Shown: positions 13,101 through 26,481 of the stretch, piece by piece
Layout of the letters: every line of letters begins with the position of its first letter
Numbering within the stretch: position 1 is the first letter of the stretch
DNA from: Epiperipatus broadwayi
Lineage: Eukaryota > Onychophora > Udeonychophora > Euonychophora > Peripatidae
Direction: 5' to 3'
Assembly (NCBI GenBank): GCA_028023455.1
Contig: JAQFVV010006231.1
Location: 3,865,478 to 3,929,477 of the forward strand
DNA: 64,000 nt
The notes under the pieces: model-generated
Told to the model about the DNA's origin: nothing
Databases searched by the model: none
The model's input: only the letters and a program-made list of their open reading frames with translations
Position numbers and translations under genes: made by a program

Positions 13101-13616
13101 TCAAATTTTATTAAAATATTTAGTATGATTTGATTTTGAGATAAGCCTGCCAACATTTTCTAAAAGAATGTATAGTTTTAATTAGTGAGCCATTCAAGTG
13201 TAATTAAAGATGGCCTTCTCTTTCTTTCTTTTTAATTAAGAGAATTCAAACTTTGAAGTAAAAAAGTTAGAGTAAAAAAGTTAAAGTATTTTTAGAAAGT
13301 GTTGCTTTGAAACAAAGGAGCATGGGGAGGCTTATCAAGATCTCAGATCATACAAACAATGGAAGGTAGCTGTCAGAGAAAGTATAAATAGTAGGGAGAA
13401 CAAAAGAGAGAGGTATTCAGACTTTTCCTTTTGAATGAGTCAGTTGATTCTGATTTTGCTTGTGAAGGCGATTTATTAAGATTTTTCTTGCTGTTTTATT
13501 CCAAGTTTTCTGGAGAGTACATTCAGATTTCTTTTGGGAGAAATCCTTTAGATTTTGCTTCACATTTAGCTGGTGCTTAAAAAAAGTTATACAGTTGTCA
13601 TTTTCAAACAATGGAG
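10136..13616. other. Lower-repeat, higher-complexity non-coding stretch
   Basis: Compared with its surroundings this stretch has fewer homopolymers and more mixed composition. This is clearest at 10620-11060 (for example GAGCGGGC, GACGGCTCG, ACGGGGAAGCCAGGC) and 11280-11480, with TAATTA-, ACAAAG- and ATTTGC-like motifs. No reading frame of convincing length or composition runs through it. The open stretch on the minus strand at 11929-12126 has no recognisable domain. It could hold conserved regulatory sequence or small exons of a neighbouring gene. Sequence alone does not decide. Confidence 0.35.
12641..12832. repeat. Inverted repeat, about 50-bp arms
   Basis: 12641-12693 and 12783-12832 are inverted copies (GGATCGAACTCAGATCC against GGATCGGACTTCAGATCC, continuing to TGCTTCAATATT and to AGATGT.ATGAAGC) around a 90-bp loop. 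A second small palindrome follows at about 12832-12873 (CTATAAACTTAATT and AAATTAAGTTTATAG). They are probably MITE relics. No terminal signature was identified. Confidence 0.65.
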
Positions 13617-13619
13617 AAG

Positions 13620-14460
13620 TTGGAACCGGCTCAAGTTAAAACCAACCGTATTTTGAGGAAAATGGATATGCTTGGCTAGGCAAATCATAGCTTTGCCTAT
13701 CGCCGAGGTTCCTAAATACCATCCAAAATGCCTTAACATCCAATCAATAACCATCTGAACTCTATGCCGTGTCTGGAGAACTTTTCATGGAAGCCATACT
13801 TCATATTTTCATTGTCCGGACAAACACCTATCGTCGGTCGGATCAAGCCACGGATCCGTAGGGAACATCACGGAAAAGGACGGTATCGTATCTCCTAAAT
13901 TAAACTATCTCGTATGCTACTTTTGATTCATATTGTCTTATTGTTGTATTGAATTATATGTATTTGCTATGTAAACATTTTATGAATTAACCGTAAATAT
14001 ATTTTGGGATTATCTAGCTATATGTAACCTTTTTACCTTCGCTATTCTTCCTTAGATTTAGTATTTCGTTGCGGTTAAATTTAACAATTTTTTTTTTGTC
14101 ATTTGAAATCACTTTCCAATTTTATTTATGTTGTTAATTAAATCCAAGTCAGTTTCTTTTGTGTGCCAACTTGATCTTTTTGATAACACCTCTTTTTTGT
14201 CCGCCATTAGCTAGTCACGTATATCTGATTTAGCTATATACGTTCTAAGTTAATTTTAAACCCGGTTTTTCGCGCAAAGCCATAAGAAATGCTTTGCGAA
14301 AGGTTTTATTACCTATCGTACTTTATCGAGAAGATCGAGTTGGAAATTTTTAATAAAATTGGGAAGAAAAGAATTTGACCGCAAACCTATTAACCTGTTT
14401 TCTTTTTATTGTCTAATTAGTTTGTTGCAGTAATTTAGGGGAATAGCGGAGGCCATTAAA
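13620..14460 (+). repeat. Possible LTR-like repeat, copy 1 (compare 60440-61150)
   Basis: 13660-13735 and 60490-60570 share an ordered set of blocks: CTTG.CTAG, AGGCAAA, TTTGCC, ATCGCCGA(A/G)GTTC, CCATCCA and ATGCC. Both are followed by several hundred bases of T-rich sequence and then by GGAATAGCGGAGGCC (about 14440) or AATAATGGCGACCCC (about 61128). A long T-rich repeat that ends before a TGGCGACC-like string would fit an LTR followed by a primer-binding site, but I cannot delimit the ends or show a TG...CA pair. A hairpin CGCGCAAAGC / GCTTTGCGAAA lies at 14268-14303. Confidence 0.3.
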
Positions 14461-14513
14461 GCCTTATTCATATTTTAAAGCCAGTAATTAAACATTATTT
14501 AATTATCAAAAAC

Positions 14514-14834
14514 TTGAGTTTCTTAGTCATATTAAATGCTTTATTTTTACTTTTAAATGATCCAGGCACGCATAACGCAAACACCAACACATATTTTAAG
14601 TACTTTAAATATTTAGCTTTTAGCTCCTTAGGATTTCCCGTCCATGTCTCTACCGCTGTTGCTAAGCTTTGTGGCCGGTTGAAAAATAATTTATGCGTGG
14701 CTCAGATGGTGTTGTTGGTTCGTGAATTAGCCCCGAGAATAGGCGAAATAGGGCAGAGGTTATTATATTCTTTATTTAATATTTCGCGTATAGTGGCCTC
14801 GAGGTACTTTCGCTTAGGACTCGAACTAGGTTAA
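14514..14834 (+). CDS. Uncharacterised short open frame, 106 codons, doubtful
   Basis: This is one of the longest uninterrupted frames that is not a microsatellite or a known transposon fragment. It has a hydrophobic N-terminus (LVILNALFLLL), a polar middle and a basic C-terminal half (RELAPRIGEIGQRLL, then ISRIVASRYFRLG). I recognise no domain. It follows the possible LTR-like repeat, so a remnant of that element is one reading. A chance frame in a region of higher G+C is at least as likely. ATG context is not informative. Confidence 0.2.
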   Translation: MSFLVILNALFLLLNDPGTHNANTNTYFKYFKYLAFSSLGFPVHVSTAVAKLCGRLKNNLCVAQMVLLVRELAPRIGEIGQRLLYSLFNISRIVASRYFRLGLELG

Positions 14835-16369
14835 ACCAGCATACATAATCTGACTGTCACAATACAGATCGGCAATCCTCTACTTAAATAAATGATCCAT
14901 TCCATGAATTTTGGAATGAGATGAATTTGTCATTCAGATCAAGTATATGATCACCATTACTAAAAAATATGAATCAATATTTTAATTCAAATATGACAAT
15001 ATATTTGAACAAATGAACATAAGCTAAAATATATCACAAGAATTGTTAAACAATATGAGACATACAATATATATATATTGCCTGAAAGTATTAAAATTAT
15101 AAATGGCCAAAATAAAGAGATAAAGATGAGTTTCTTTTAATAAAAGTTCAAAAATATGAATTTGATTATTATTATTAGGTTATGCAAATTTTTAATTATT
15201 TTGTAATTTAAAAGAAAAACAAGTGTGATGGTTATATTTCTTTTAGCTACACACAAATTTTAAGCTAATAAATATTGTTATACAGCTTCAAAATCACATT
15301 CTTTCTAATAATACACTTTCCTAAATGCATTAAGAGGAATATACTCTTTTAAAGATTTAATATACCATACAATAAGTTTGGAAGAGATTATGAACATCTT
15401 GGAAAATTTATACAGCACTGCATTTTAAGCTATATGACAACTAGTTTGTCATGAATAGTAGATCAATATAAGAAGTAAAAAAAACATTACATTGTAAATT
15501 ATGAAAAGATGTTTTATCATTATAAAAATAAAAACCTAGGATATTCAGATTGAAGTAGTATCTGAATTGATGTAAAGATTGTTTTTGAACTGTTTATGAG
15601 GAATTGATTGCAATAATGTATAAACATGTTTGTTATCAATAGCATTTATCTAATACATATAAAAAAAAAAAAAAAAACATATATCTAATATATATGAAAA
15701 CTATATATTAAAAAATAATTGAAAAAGTATTGATGGTGATAAATACATGTTGATACAGATTTCTGGAAAAAGTACTATAGGCTACAGGAAAAATAAATAA
15801 GTGAATGTATATCCATCAAAGCATCACCTGACTCTCACTTTTCTATCAACATCAAAAGACAAATCTTAAACTAAAGTTTTCACTTATCTATGTGACAGTA
15901 AAATTAAAAATTAAGAACTTTGAATCCACAACAGGTTTGACATTGTATTATTTTAATTCTTCAGCCACTTATGAAAATATTAATGAAGAATATTGAAATA
16001 AGCATTATTTCTAAATCGAAGAAATAGCTATTTTATCCTATAGATAAATGTTATTTGTAAAGGAGAGGGAAGAGTATGAAAACAAAATTAAACTATGTAA
16101 AATTTGGAATTAAGGTGACATGTGTATTTTGATTTCATAACTATCTATCAGCATTATAGAAAATATTGATACATCCGCTAAAGTTTTGAAATTAATAACA
16201 AAAAAAATATAATATCTGTATTTTTCAATTTTATCATTGATTTCCTTTTAGAAAAATTTGAACAATCATGATACATATCTAAATATTGTTATTGATTAAT
16301 ATAATAATTTTTTGTTGTTGCTATTGTATTTGTATCTTAAGTACCCATAATGTGATTTTTTTAATAACT
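14835..16369. other. AT-rich filler, no gene seen
   Basis: No gene or family recognised. A17 run near 15661. Confidence 0.5.
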
Positions 16370-16372
16370 CGT

Positions 16373-16442
<70 letters not shown>

Positions 16443-18131
16443 GTTTCAAAAGGCCTTTATTGTCTCAAAAGAATACAGTAATGGTTACATAGATTATGTG
16501 CTACAAGTTTTCCAGTTACAACCAGGTTACAATTGTTATTACAATAATCAAGATAACGTCTTTATAATATGTTGTCTTAATTGAATGTTACAGATTTGTT
16601 CATTATAAAATAAAGTGTTCAGAATATTATAGACAGTTGCATTTCAATAGTTATTAGGTGCACAGATGTTACTGAAGCTATTACTGGATAGGGATGGGCT
16701 CTGTTCTTTTGCTTTATTTCCTGTTTTATTATTTATTTATTTTTGTTTTTCCCTTGTTGGTACTCCATATTACTTAGTCATTATTTCCTTGATTATGTTA
16801 CAACCTTGCTCTGTGTTTAAGCAGAGACCAGGTAGCTGCATAGATGTCTGGACTTGTTATCAATTTGTCCCGGATTTGTATTTGCCGTAACTTGTGTTCA
16901 AAAGTAGATGGATGTCACCTTGTGTTATTTCCCATTAGGAACGTATATCTTGTGCACCATAGTGAATATAGAACAAAAGTTGCTGCCCTAATCAGTGGTA
17001 TTGTTTTACTTTGGAAAGCCATCATTACTTGTTCCATTGTGGTTTTATTTTTCCTATACGTGTTGCAAAGTATAATTCTTACTTGTTCCAGACCTTTGCA
17101 GTGATACAGTAAGTGCTGGACAGTTTCTTCATTCTGATGGCATAAGCCGCATAAAGGATCCATGTCTCTATGTAGTCTTCTATGTACCAGAAAGTATGTG
17201 GTTGGGAGGGCATCTAAGTTTATTTTAAGGATAAAATTGAAAAATTTTGGTTCTAACTCCCATTTCTTGTATTTTTTAATTAATACTTTATTGTTTATTT
17301 TTAATAGTGGTAATATTTGATTGTTGGTGGTATGGTTCTGCATTAGTTCATAGATTTCCCAATATTTATATTTTTCTGTCCATTGGTTGGGGATTTTTCC
17401 TATTGCATTGCAGTGGTATATTGCCAATTGAATGAGTGAGTCTTTTGGGGGTGGTCGATCAGTAGGTGTTATTTTAATTAGATGTTTTAATTTTGTAAAT
17501 TGATTAATTAAGGCAATTATTGTATTTTTTTGTTTTTGCATGTGGAAAATGTTGAGGCTGTGTAGGCCAAGGCCATTTTTTATTAGTGGTCGGCTAAGAT
17601 TTTTAATTGATATGGCCACTGTTTTCCTGGCCCACATAAGTTTACAGCATATGGAGTTAATTTTCCGGATGAAACCTTTAGAAAAAACAATTACTGGCAT
17701 GTAGTATGTTATTCTAGTCATGATTAGCCTGTTGATTAGTTGTGTCTTTGCATATATTGATAGATATGCTTTAGACAATGAATTTGCTATTTTTTCAACA
17801 TCTTCTTTGAGTTTGTTTTGTATGTGACAGTGCATTCTTGTGGTGCCCATATAAAATGGAAATCCCAGAAAGGGATTTGGTTTTCCCTGAAATACGGACT
17901 CACAGGGTTTGCCTGAGAATATATGCCAAGATGCAGATTTTGCTGGATTTATCTTCAGTCCATAATTGGCTGAATATTCTTCCACTATCTTGTTCAACTG
18001 TGGTATCTGCTTTTTAGAAGTTAGAAACACCGTGACATCATCCATATATGCCAAACATGCTATTTTTTGTGTTGATCCTGGTATCTGTATGCCTTCAAAG
18101 GATTGATTTATTTTTTTAATTAAGGGGTTAA

Positions 18132-18183
<52 letters not shown>
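16370..18183 (-). mobile_element. 5'-truncated LINE (Tx1/L1-type) between AAT microsatellites
   Basis: Read on the minus strand, the order is: an (AAT)17 tract (18183-18130), the distal part of a reverse transcriptase ORF (18132-16915), a 3' UTR of about 470 bp, AATAAA inside GAGACAATAAAGGC near 16455, then (AAT)n followed by (AAC)n at 16441-16370. Truncation at the 5' end falls inside the RT domain, as usual for incomplete reverse transcription. AAT repeats on both sides suggest either insertion into an AAT microsatellite or an AAT-type 3' tail in an AAT-rich target. Decayed relatives lie at 26600-26910, 47290-48005 and 56545-57150. Confidence 0.85.
16915..18132 (-). CDS. LINE ORF2 C-terminal part: RT palm-to-thumb plus zinc knuckle (5' truncated)
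   Basis: About 405 codons remain open without a stop or frameshift, so this copy is young. From the N-terminus: INPLIKKIN and GIQIPGS (RT block before motif C), then ACLAYMDDVTVF, where YMDD is the catalytic Asp pair. Next come GLKINPAKSASW (motif D), FLGFPFYMG (motif E), a thumb/connector, and at the C-terminus a C-x2-C-x8-H-x4-C knuckle (CGLC...HLLYHC) typical of zf-RVT domains. The protein would copy LINE RNA onto nicked chromosomal DNA. The first RT motifs, the endonuclease and ORF1 are missing. The open frame continues upstream through the microsatellite as poly-Asn (start 18213), which is not part of the protein. Confidence 0.9.
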
Positions 18184-18186
<3 letters not shown>

Positions 18187-18329
18187 TGTGACACTTTTAT
18201 ACAATTTGTCCAATTGAGAAATATAAATATTTTTCTTTTATTGTGAAAAGCATACTTTGACTAATAAAAACATTATATTAAATATCAAAATTGGAAAGGA
18301 ATAAAAAATCCTTATGCTGCTCTTCCATA

Positions 18330-18965
18330 AAATAATAATCAGAAAATAATAATAATTCTTTACAACAGCTATATAATCAAATAATAATTTTATATATAAA
18401 AAGCTTTTTCCAGCACTTGCTTTGGTGCCCTTTTCAAATGTTATTAATCTATTTAACGTTAATGAATCACCTGACATAAAACCATCCAGATACTACAAAA
18501 AAGTATTAAATATTTAAATTTCATCAAAGATCAAAAAAAAGATAAATATATGAAACATATTATATTAAAAATAATTTGACTAATTGTATGAAGAATTATA
18601 AGACTTCGACAAATTTGGTTAATAATTGGTTGATTAAAAATGAATGGAAAATTATATAAAAATGATATATATAATTGTATTTAAAAAATGCATGTAATAT
18701 TGTTTGACATACTGTTTTGTAATTATGCAATTTATATATGATGGTTTTGATTTATTTTAATTATTTATATTATTATTGTTTGTTTTAATTCAATTATTGG
18801 ATACTGGCTGGTTTTAAGTCAGGTGTTTTGTTAATGTTAAATAGATTAGTAACATTTGAAAAGGGCACCAAAACAGGTGCTGAGAAAAGCTTTTGATGTA
18901 TAAAATTATTATTTGATTATATAGCTGCTTTAAAGAATTATTATTATTTTCTGATTATTATATTA
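18330..18965. repeat. Inverted repeat with 165-bp arms
   Basis: Minus-strand 18495-18330 and plus-strand 18799-18965 align throughout: GTC AGGTG, TTTGAAAAGGGCACCAA, AGGTGCTG, AAAGCTTTT, TTATTTGATTATATAGCTG, AAGAATTATTATTATTTTC. Identity looks like 85-90%. The spacer is about 300 bp. The arms diverge outward from the centre, so this is either two copies of one family inserted head to head or the arms of a foldback element. A weak open frame on the minus arm (18238-18477) has no recognisable domain. Confidence 0.8.
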
Positions 18966-21900
18966 AATATAAGATATTTAAAATGAAATATTTTACAAAC
19001 ATTAAATAAGAGTTAATGTGTGATTAAATAAGAAATTACTTCATCCACTAATCTTATTACATTTGAATCTAATATAGTTAAAACATATTTGTTAAAGTTG
19101 GAATCAATGATAATACAGATGATTTTTGTGATATTCATTTCTTAGAATTTATATATACATTAGCGCTATATACCAAAACAAAATATATGATTCTCTTATA
19201 ATTCTTTTCTATATTCAGATAGTAACAATATTTAAATTCTCTATAAACTAATTGTTTCCAACTTAGGTATTATATGAATTTGACAGTGTAATCAATTCTC
19301 CTGGGAATGAAGTAATGTCATGATCTTTCTTTCAATAAAATTACAGATAATTTATTTGCGCCAATTTGATGTCCTGACATGAAGTCCTTATTAAGAATTA
19401 AGATTCCATTATTATTTACATGAAACTTTACTTTTATATTTCACATGCTCATATGCAAATATTTAATTTAATATTCCTTTAATAATATTATTGCAGTTTT
19501 AGTTACATATATATATATGAATGAAAGTGTTTATATCAAACCTATATAAAGAAAAACCTGAAAACTTAAAAATCTTATATAATAATGCTATTTTCTAGTG
19601 CATAACAGGCTATTTTAAGATAAAAACTTCCAATCATTATAATTTTTTCTATATACAAAAGTAAGTCCTCCAGTTGTAAAATTATTAATAATTGTAATAT
19701 AAAAATCCGGCAAACAATTCATAAAAATATATATATAATGAGTTTTTGGGTGAACTTATACCAATTGTAATAATTTACAAATAAAATATAAAATCTCTAT
19801 AAATTATAATCAGTAAAAGCAGAATTTATAGAAGTTCATAAATAATCAAAAAGTGATCAACTACATTTCCACACAAAAAAAATGTATACTATGACCATAA
19901 TTATCTATATAATAAATATGAAATACTACGATCACTATGAAAATTTCCTCTTTATGTGCTTGAAAGTTTGATTCTGAACTGAAATCAAAAACACTAACAA
20001 AAAGGTTAGATAAATTATGTATAATATGAATAAAATGCATATGATCATTCTCTTGGTATACATGTTAATTTTGGTTGCTTCTTAATTTGACTCAAAAGTA
20101 TTAAAAGTCATCATTCACTATAAGTTAAATTGATTCCTGATAAAATAGCATGATAAAGAAGGGCCATCTTTTCATAGAAATAATGAAATAATATTTAATT
20201 AACCTTTCCAAAATACAGCCTAACGCCTCTTAAATTTCAGCATTTTCTGACATTTTCTTTGTCTCACACATTAACAAAATATATGATAAAATGATTATTA
20301 CTTATCAGAAAATAACAAATTTGACTTCATTTGATAGATATTTTTGTTTACTAATGAAATACATTTTAAATGTTCACATTTTGTTTCTGTAAATATTAAA
20401 AAATAAGATCGCAATCAAAACAAAGACTTTAAACATCATCGTTTCTAGAAAGATTATTTTCAGTTTATAAAATCAATGAAATATTTTTTAATTCTCATTA
20501 TTTTTACACATCCAAACAAATAATTATTCATTTCTCATATCTAATGAATTATGCTTTAAAAATTTAATTTTTTTGAATATTTATTGCAAAATTGAGATAT
20601 ATTCTTACTTGTAAATATAAAGTAGATTGCGTCAAAGCTAGTCTTCTAATTTGCTTCAGGCCATATTTATGTTAGCTGCTAATATAACATTATATTTTTG
20701 AAAATAAAGTATTTCAAGTCAAAGTAGGTTATTAATAATTAATAATTTATATTTCTTGATATCTAATAAATATAGTGTAAATTTTTTTTTTTTAAAAATA
20801 TCTAAAACCGTAATAAATTCGCATATAAAAATGTTTTTGCATCATTGGAAACTTCAATGTCATAAAACACCGAACATTTGACGGCTTTTGGCAATGGACA
20901 ATGGCTGAACATGTCAGGGAGAGAGCTTATGTCTATTGTTAGAGAGGGAATTTTGAATTTTGCGTTTTTAGAGCAAAATTTTTGGCAAAAAAAATTATTA
21001 TAATAAAATATCCCGTTTTACTTGCATTTTAAATGTATAATACTTATAAAAAAATTTACCAGGGGCAAATTGGCCAAAAGACAAAACAATTTGTCCCTGT
21101 GGATCATTGGGTTAAGACACATGAAAATGAAGTACTAACTTTATATATATCCAGATTTCAAATTTTACTGCTGTCACACTAAGGTACTACTTTTTTAAAT
21201 TATTGTACTTCATATGTGTTTAAATCCAAATAGATAAGTTGGCATTTTTTTCAGATTTTAATCAAATTTAGAATTTTTCTTTCGAGTAGTTAGCCCATGG
21301 TTAACATGGGTTATTCAATATTGGTCAGTAGTTGGGTATCTAGCTGTTATTTATTATCTAGAAAGTAAACGCCCCACAATAATTTAAGTTGATTAAATAA
21401 ATGTCAATGATGACTTAAAAATAAAAACATGATTTCAGTTTAATTCTATCTTCATCACTGGTAAAAAAAAAAAAAAAAAGGCATCGTATCCTTATGGGCA
21501 CCAAAACATAGTTTACCTTTATCATATATCCTATGTTTATCTTCTACTTTTAAAAATCATTTTAATAGTAAGCATATAAAACAAAATTGTTTTCTTTTCA
21601 ATTTGAAATTTAATCATAGGGAGATATGTCATAGACAATTCAATATTTGGTTTATATTTTATAACTATATAAAAAAAATTATTTATAAAGTTATTATACT
21701 ATTTCCATTCAAATCACTCACAAAAAGATAATTTTCACCTTTGTATAATGCTGTTCATAATAGAATAATAATTCAACTTAATGTATAAAAAAAATATGTA
21801 TATACATATCTTTCATTAACTTATGCAAATTAATATTCCTATCACAATCATAAAATTTTGTAATTGCTTAGAAAATTCCTCAAATCTCCACTAATCAGAC

Positions 21901-24900
21901 AATTGAGTGCACTGGTCCATGATATTTTCATTATTCTTCCATTAGAGATATTTAAAAGCAAATTATGTCAAACTTTAAAATATGTAAATGTAAATTTGTT
22001 TGAAACATCATATTTCTAACAATAATTAAAGTAACGGATGCCTTGCAATTAACAATTTTATAATTACTATTCGATTTTGCGACTAATTTAAATTTAGTAT
22101 TATTCAATTTTGAAGAGTATGATAAAAAAAATAATTTGCCATAAATATTTGGAAGAAAAATATTTTGTACCTATTTTCTATCCTATTAAGTTGAATTAGT
22201 ATTAAACTTTGAACAGGAGGATATATTTTTTGTGCTTGCATGGCTTTATAAAAATTTGAATATGGCAGATATTTTTGCCACAATGCAAATTTATGCAATC
22301 CAGATTTACTTAAGTGAGGAACTGTCTGTATATTATAACATAAAAGACAAGAAATGTAAAAGTATTAAGATTGTACAACATTGTGTATATATAACATAAT
22401 GATAAAATACCCATGAAAAACAGAAACTTGTGTTCACAATAATAAAACAAATTATTTAAAAATTACAAAGTTAATGTTTATTTCTTCCCTCTTTTTTTAA
22501 TTTTTTATTTTGAAAAAAAATTGATGCTAGCCCCCCCCCCCCCCCAATACCATAATTTTTTTTTGTTCACAATTTTACTTTCAAATACAAAGCAATCTTA
22601 AAAAGTGGAAAAAAAAATTAACTAATGGTATTTTTTTGTTAAATTTTCAAACATGTGGTAATGAAAATTAATCAATATTAAAGTGACTTTCTTTTGCTTT
22701 TTTTCACTATAATAAGCACAATCTCACAAAGATGCATTCTTTTAGCTTCAAACAGGAGCTACCACTTTTTCTTTTTGGGAAATGTAATGAATTGCAATTT
22801 TTCATTTTAGTGAAATTAATTTTTTTTTTAAATGTAATCTCAGATAATAAAAGTTTATTTCACCAAGATAGGCTTTAATTAATTTTTTATTTGATTATGC
22901 TTTTTCCATGGATATTTACACTTTCAAATAAAGCCTTTGTTTTCAATTGTTCATAAATCAGTTTTTTATATTTGTTCTAATTGTGGCTTCAGATAAAATG
23001 TACTTTCAAATGGTAAATATTATCTATATTTGTCATCTTTAACAATTTCTAATTTCACATTTGAACTAAAAATATAACATTTCTTATTTATTTAAAAATA
23101 TACATATATTATGATAAAACTGTAAATAGTTTTTTGTATATTTGAGGGTTTATGTATTATAAAGTGTCAGTTTTGTCAATCTGTGAAAAGTTATATTATG
23201 TTCAGCAATTACTCAATAATGAACATGTGAATCTGGAATGAAGATTTCCTATAATTGAATATTATACATTAAATACTATATATTAACTGGCATATATTTA
23301 CCACTTGCGGTACTAAAAATGTAAAAGGTGAAATATGTATTTTAATATTAATCTGCCTAAAGAAAAAAAAAATTAACACATATATAAGTTATTTTTGCAC
23401 AATAGATTTTGGTCATTACTTCATCTTGTCTATATAAATACTACATGCTGTGTACATAGTATATAGAAAACAGAAAAACATAAATAAAATAATTTTAGAT
23501 GTAAGAGCAATTCAAAGGTTTAAAAAAAACACACATTCTAAACTATATCAATCTTCAATTTTTTTATTAGTTTTATTTAGCTGAATAAAAATAAAATTGT
23601 CAATTTAATATAATTTATTTACATAATAAGCAAATATTGTGCTACATAAATGATTTTTTTATTTCACATCATATTTCAGACAATAATCTGACTGCCAGAA
23701 TCATAAATCAACTAGATTTAAATGGTCTACATTCTAAAAACTTTATTGCCAGGAGAGGAAATTATTTCAGTCTCTTGCTCAGCTTAATAATATTGACAAA
23801 AAAAAAATTTTTTTTTTTAATAAACTAGTGTGCAGTTTGAATTTTTTTTAGACAATGACTGATTAATAAAAAGGATTTTGTGACAAATTTTCTCATGTCA
23901 CTCAACAAATAAATATGGATGTTTTATCTATCATATAGCAAGCTGCATAATAATACTTAATTGCTTCATTGAAAATAATATCATTAACAAATATTGAACA
24001 ATTAAAATAAAAATTAATATATAAAAAGGAAATGGATATAAATTCAAAAAATAATTACGGAAAATACATATTTTATGCATCAAATCACCAGTGATTGATT
24101 TTTGATCAATCAGGAAATTCCTACTTCTAAAATCCTTCATAGTAATTAAAATCACAGAAATTAAATTAAAACAATAGTAGGTTCAATGTATAAATATTAA
24201 AGCCTATCACCAAACAAAGTGAATGTTAGTACAAACAAACAAATAACATAAATCCTGTGAAGACAAATGCTATTGTTCTTTATTATTTAATAGCATAAGA
24301 TTAAAATCAAGACAGTCATTTATATCTATAGTGGCAAACTACTACTGTTTTTTAGTTTACTAAAATGAAGTCAAACTTTGTCAACTGTATGTAAATCAAA
24401 ATTTTTAGGTTATTATTAAAAGAAGTTAACAATTTTATAAAGATATATATATACAACTGCTTTCATGAATATGTTTTGGATGCAGACTTTCTAAGCTGCA
24501 AATAACATAGAATAGCATGTGAACAAATCAACATTAACTCTGGTAGTAATATAAAAGATAACAATTCTGAGCTATATGAGGTAAAGGTTTTGGAGAATAT
24601 CATGAAGGTTTTAAAGACAATCATGACAAAAAATAATATTTCAACTATCTTTTAGATCATTTGCTTTGCTAAATGATTTGAAAAATAGATCAAGTGCAAG
24701 ATAAAACTTTTACAGAGAAATCTCTCCAACAAAAAAACTGAAATCATTTCAACCCAACAATGAGAGTATATCAAAAGTGGGGAGCATTTACAAAGTAATT
24801 AAATACTTTCAAACTGATAAAACTGCACTGTAAAAGACACATAACACATAGTAATGCTCACCTTCTTAAAATCTTTCTCTTTACATTGGTAACTGAGTGA

Positions 24901-26481
24901 AATCGTACTAGGAATGCATATTAGTTCAAAGATAGTTCAAATTATAAATCAATTACCGTTTAAACAAATATCTTTGTATATTCTTTGTTTATAAACAGGC
25001 ACTAATTTATGCTATTTAATATTCAGAAACGTCTACATTCATTGATGATTTCAACAGTTGGAAATATGCAAATGAGGTTATAGCAGTTTCTCACTTTAAA
25101 CAACATTAACATTATGTTATCAAAGAAGAGAAAACATTTCCATTTAGAGCTGAAGTAAACATAAGTCCTCTGATTTTTATTCTACTTTTAAAAAATGTTT
25201 AATAATTGTTTACTAATTTAATGAATATTCTTTATCACATAGACAATGTAATCCAAATATTATTCTTTCACTATTATCTATTATTACTACTATTATTACT
25301 GCTAATCTGCCTTTTCTTTAACCTGACTATCTCAATACCTGACTTTAGTTAGCTACTCTAATTTATTTACCTTGCTTTATTCTCCAATTCTATCCTGCTC
25401 ATGCATGATTGATTTCCTTATTCATTATTATTTTATTATTTTTATTTTAAGTACATGAACATACATAAATAAAATTCATAAAATAAACAATGTGCTCACA
25501 ATCTGTTTTCAGAAATCTGACCAGATCTAACAGGAAAGCAATGAATAGTGGCATAGAATCCTGGGATAAAGAATTCCGCCAGCAGACTATAAATATAAAA
25601 TTCAGCATGAATACATGAAGATCTGTCTCAATTTAGACACTGTAAGCTACTCACAACTTTAAATAAAAATAATAATCCAAAAATCTTTGCAAAGTCTCAC
25701 TCTTTTGAGTCTTAGCAGCTGATAAAATAGAAAATTTTTAAACTATGCCTTTCTCCTTTTCTTTAGACTTAAGAGACTATTCATGACACAGAACTATATT
25801 AACCATCATGATAAACAACTGGAAATATCAAAACTCAAAAATGAGTTGGTATAGTGTTAAGACAGAACACACCATGGAGATGCATGAAAACATTTCATCC
25901 TCAAGCCAATGATAAAATCATCCATTCATCATCAGTACTGAAAGTACAGCTAACAAACTCCATCAGTCAAAAACTTAATCTAATCTCCAAAAATCATATT
26001 TTGTATTTTTTTTGTTCTTTTTTAAATATGAACATTCATTATATACATTAACATCACTATTTTTTTTTATTTATAAACAATTATAATTTAATCAACAAAT
26101 CATTATCTATACTCTTGTTATAAATTTTACAATAACATTTTTTGTATTAATTATGCATCAGTTTTTTTTCTCAAATGTAATTACATTTGAGCAAGTTATT
26201 TGATCATTTTGTATAGTCGCCATGAGAACTCCATTGGTAGGCCCACAATTGACTTGCCATTTGTAATAGTACAGACATAGGGTTACATGGAGAAATAGTA
26301 AACATCATTCCCAATGAATAAATAAAATGGAATATCAAAAACCATAAATTAACAAACGGTCAATGAACAAATTTAGAATGAATACATATATAATGATCAA
26401 ATATAAGAGAAACATGTAAATGAATAAAATATAAAAGAAATAACAAGAAAGGCATGAGAATCAGCATAAAACAAAAATATA
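18966..26481. other. 7.5 kb AT-rich stretch without recognisable genes
   Basis: I read through it on both strands and saw only short AT-rich frames. It contains a C15 run at 22531-22545, poly-A/T tracts and one GC-bearing patch at 20860-21110 with a hairpin. Some LINE-like wording is possible at 25740-26000 on the plus strand (LKNELV, VKTEHTMEMHE) upstream of the clear LINE RT relic, but it is too weak to call. Confidence 0.45.
21060..21099. repeat. 40-bp near-perfect hairpin
   Basis: CAGGGGCAAATTG and CAATTTGTCCCTG form 13-bp arms with one mismatch around a 14-nt loop. CAGGGG-type ends recall hAT termini, but no target duplication is visible. Confidence 0.75.

Noticed and set aside
16286-16492. 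Plus-strand frame with a long Leu run
   Set aside because: It is the translation of the GTT/ATT microsatellite at the LINE 3' end.
16666-17104. Two plus-strand open frames
   Set aside because: They lie antisense to the LINE coding region and 3' UTR and have no domain of their own.
18238-18477. Minus-strand 79-codon frame in the inverted-repeat arm
   Set aside because: The matching right arm has a stop in the corresponding frame, and no family is recognised.
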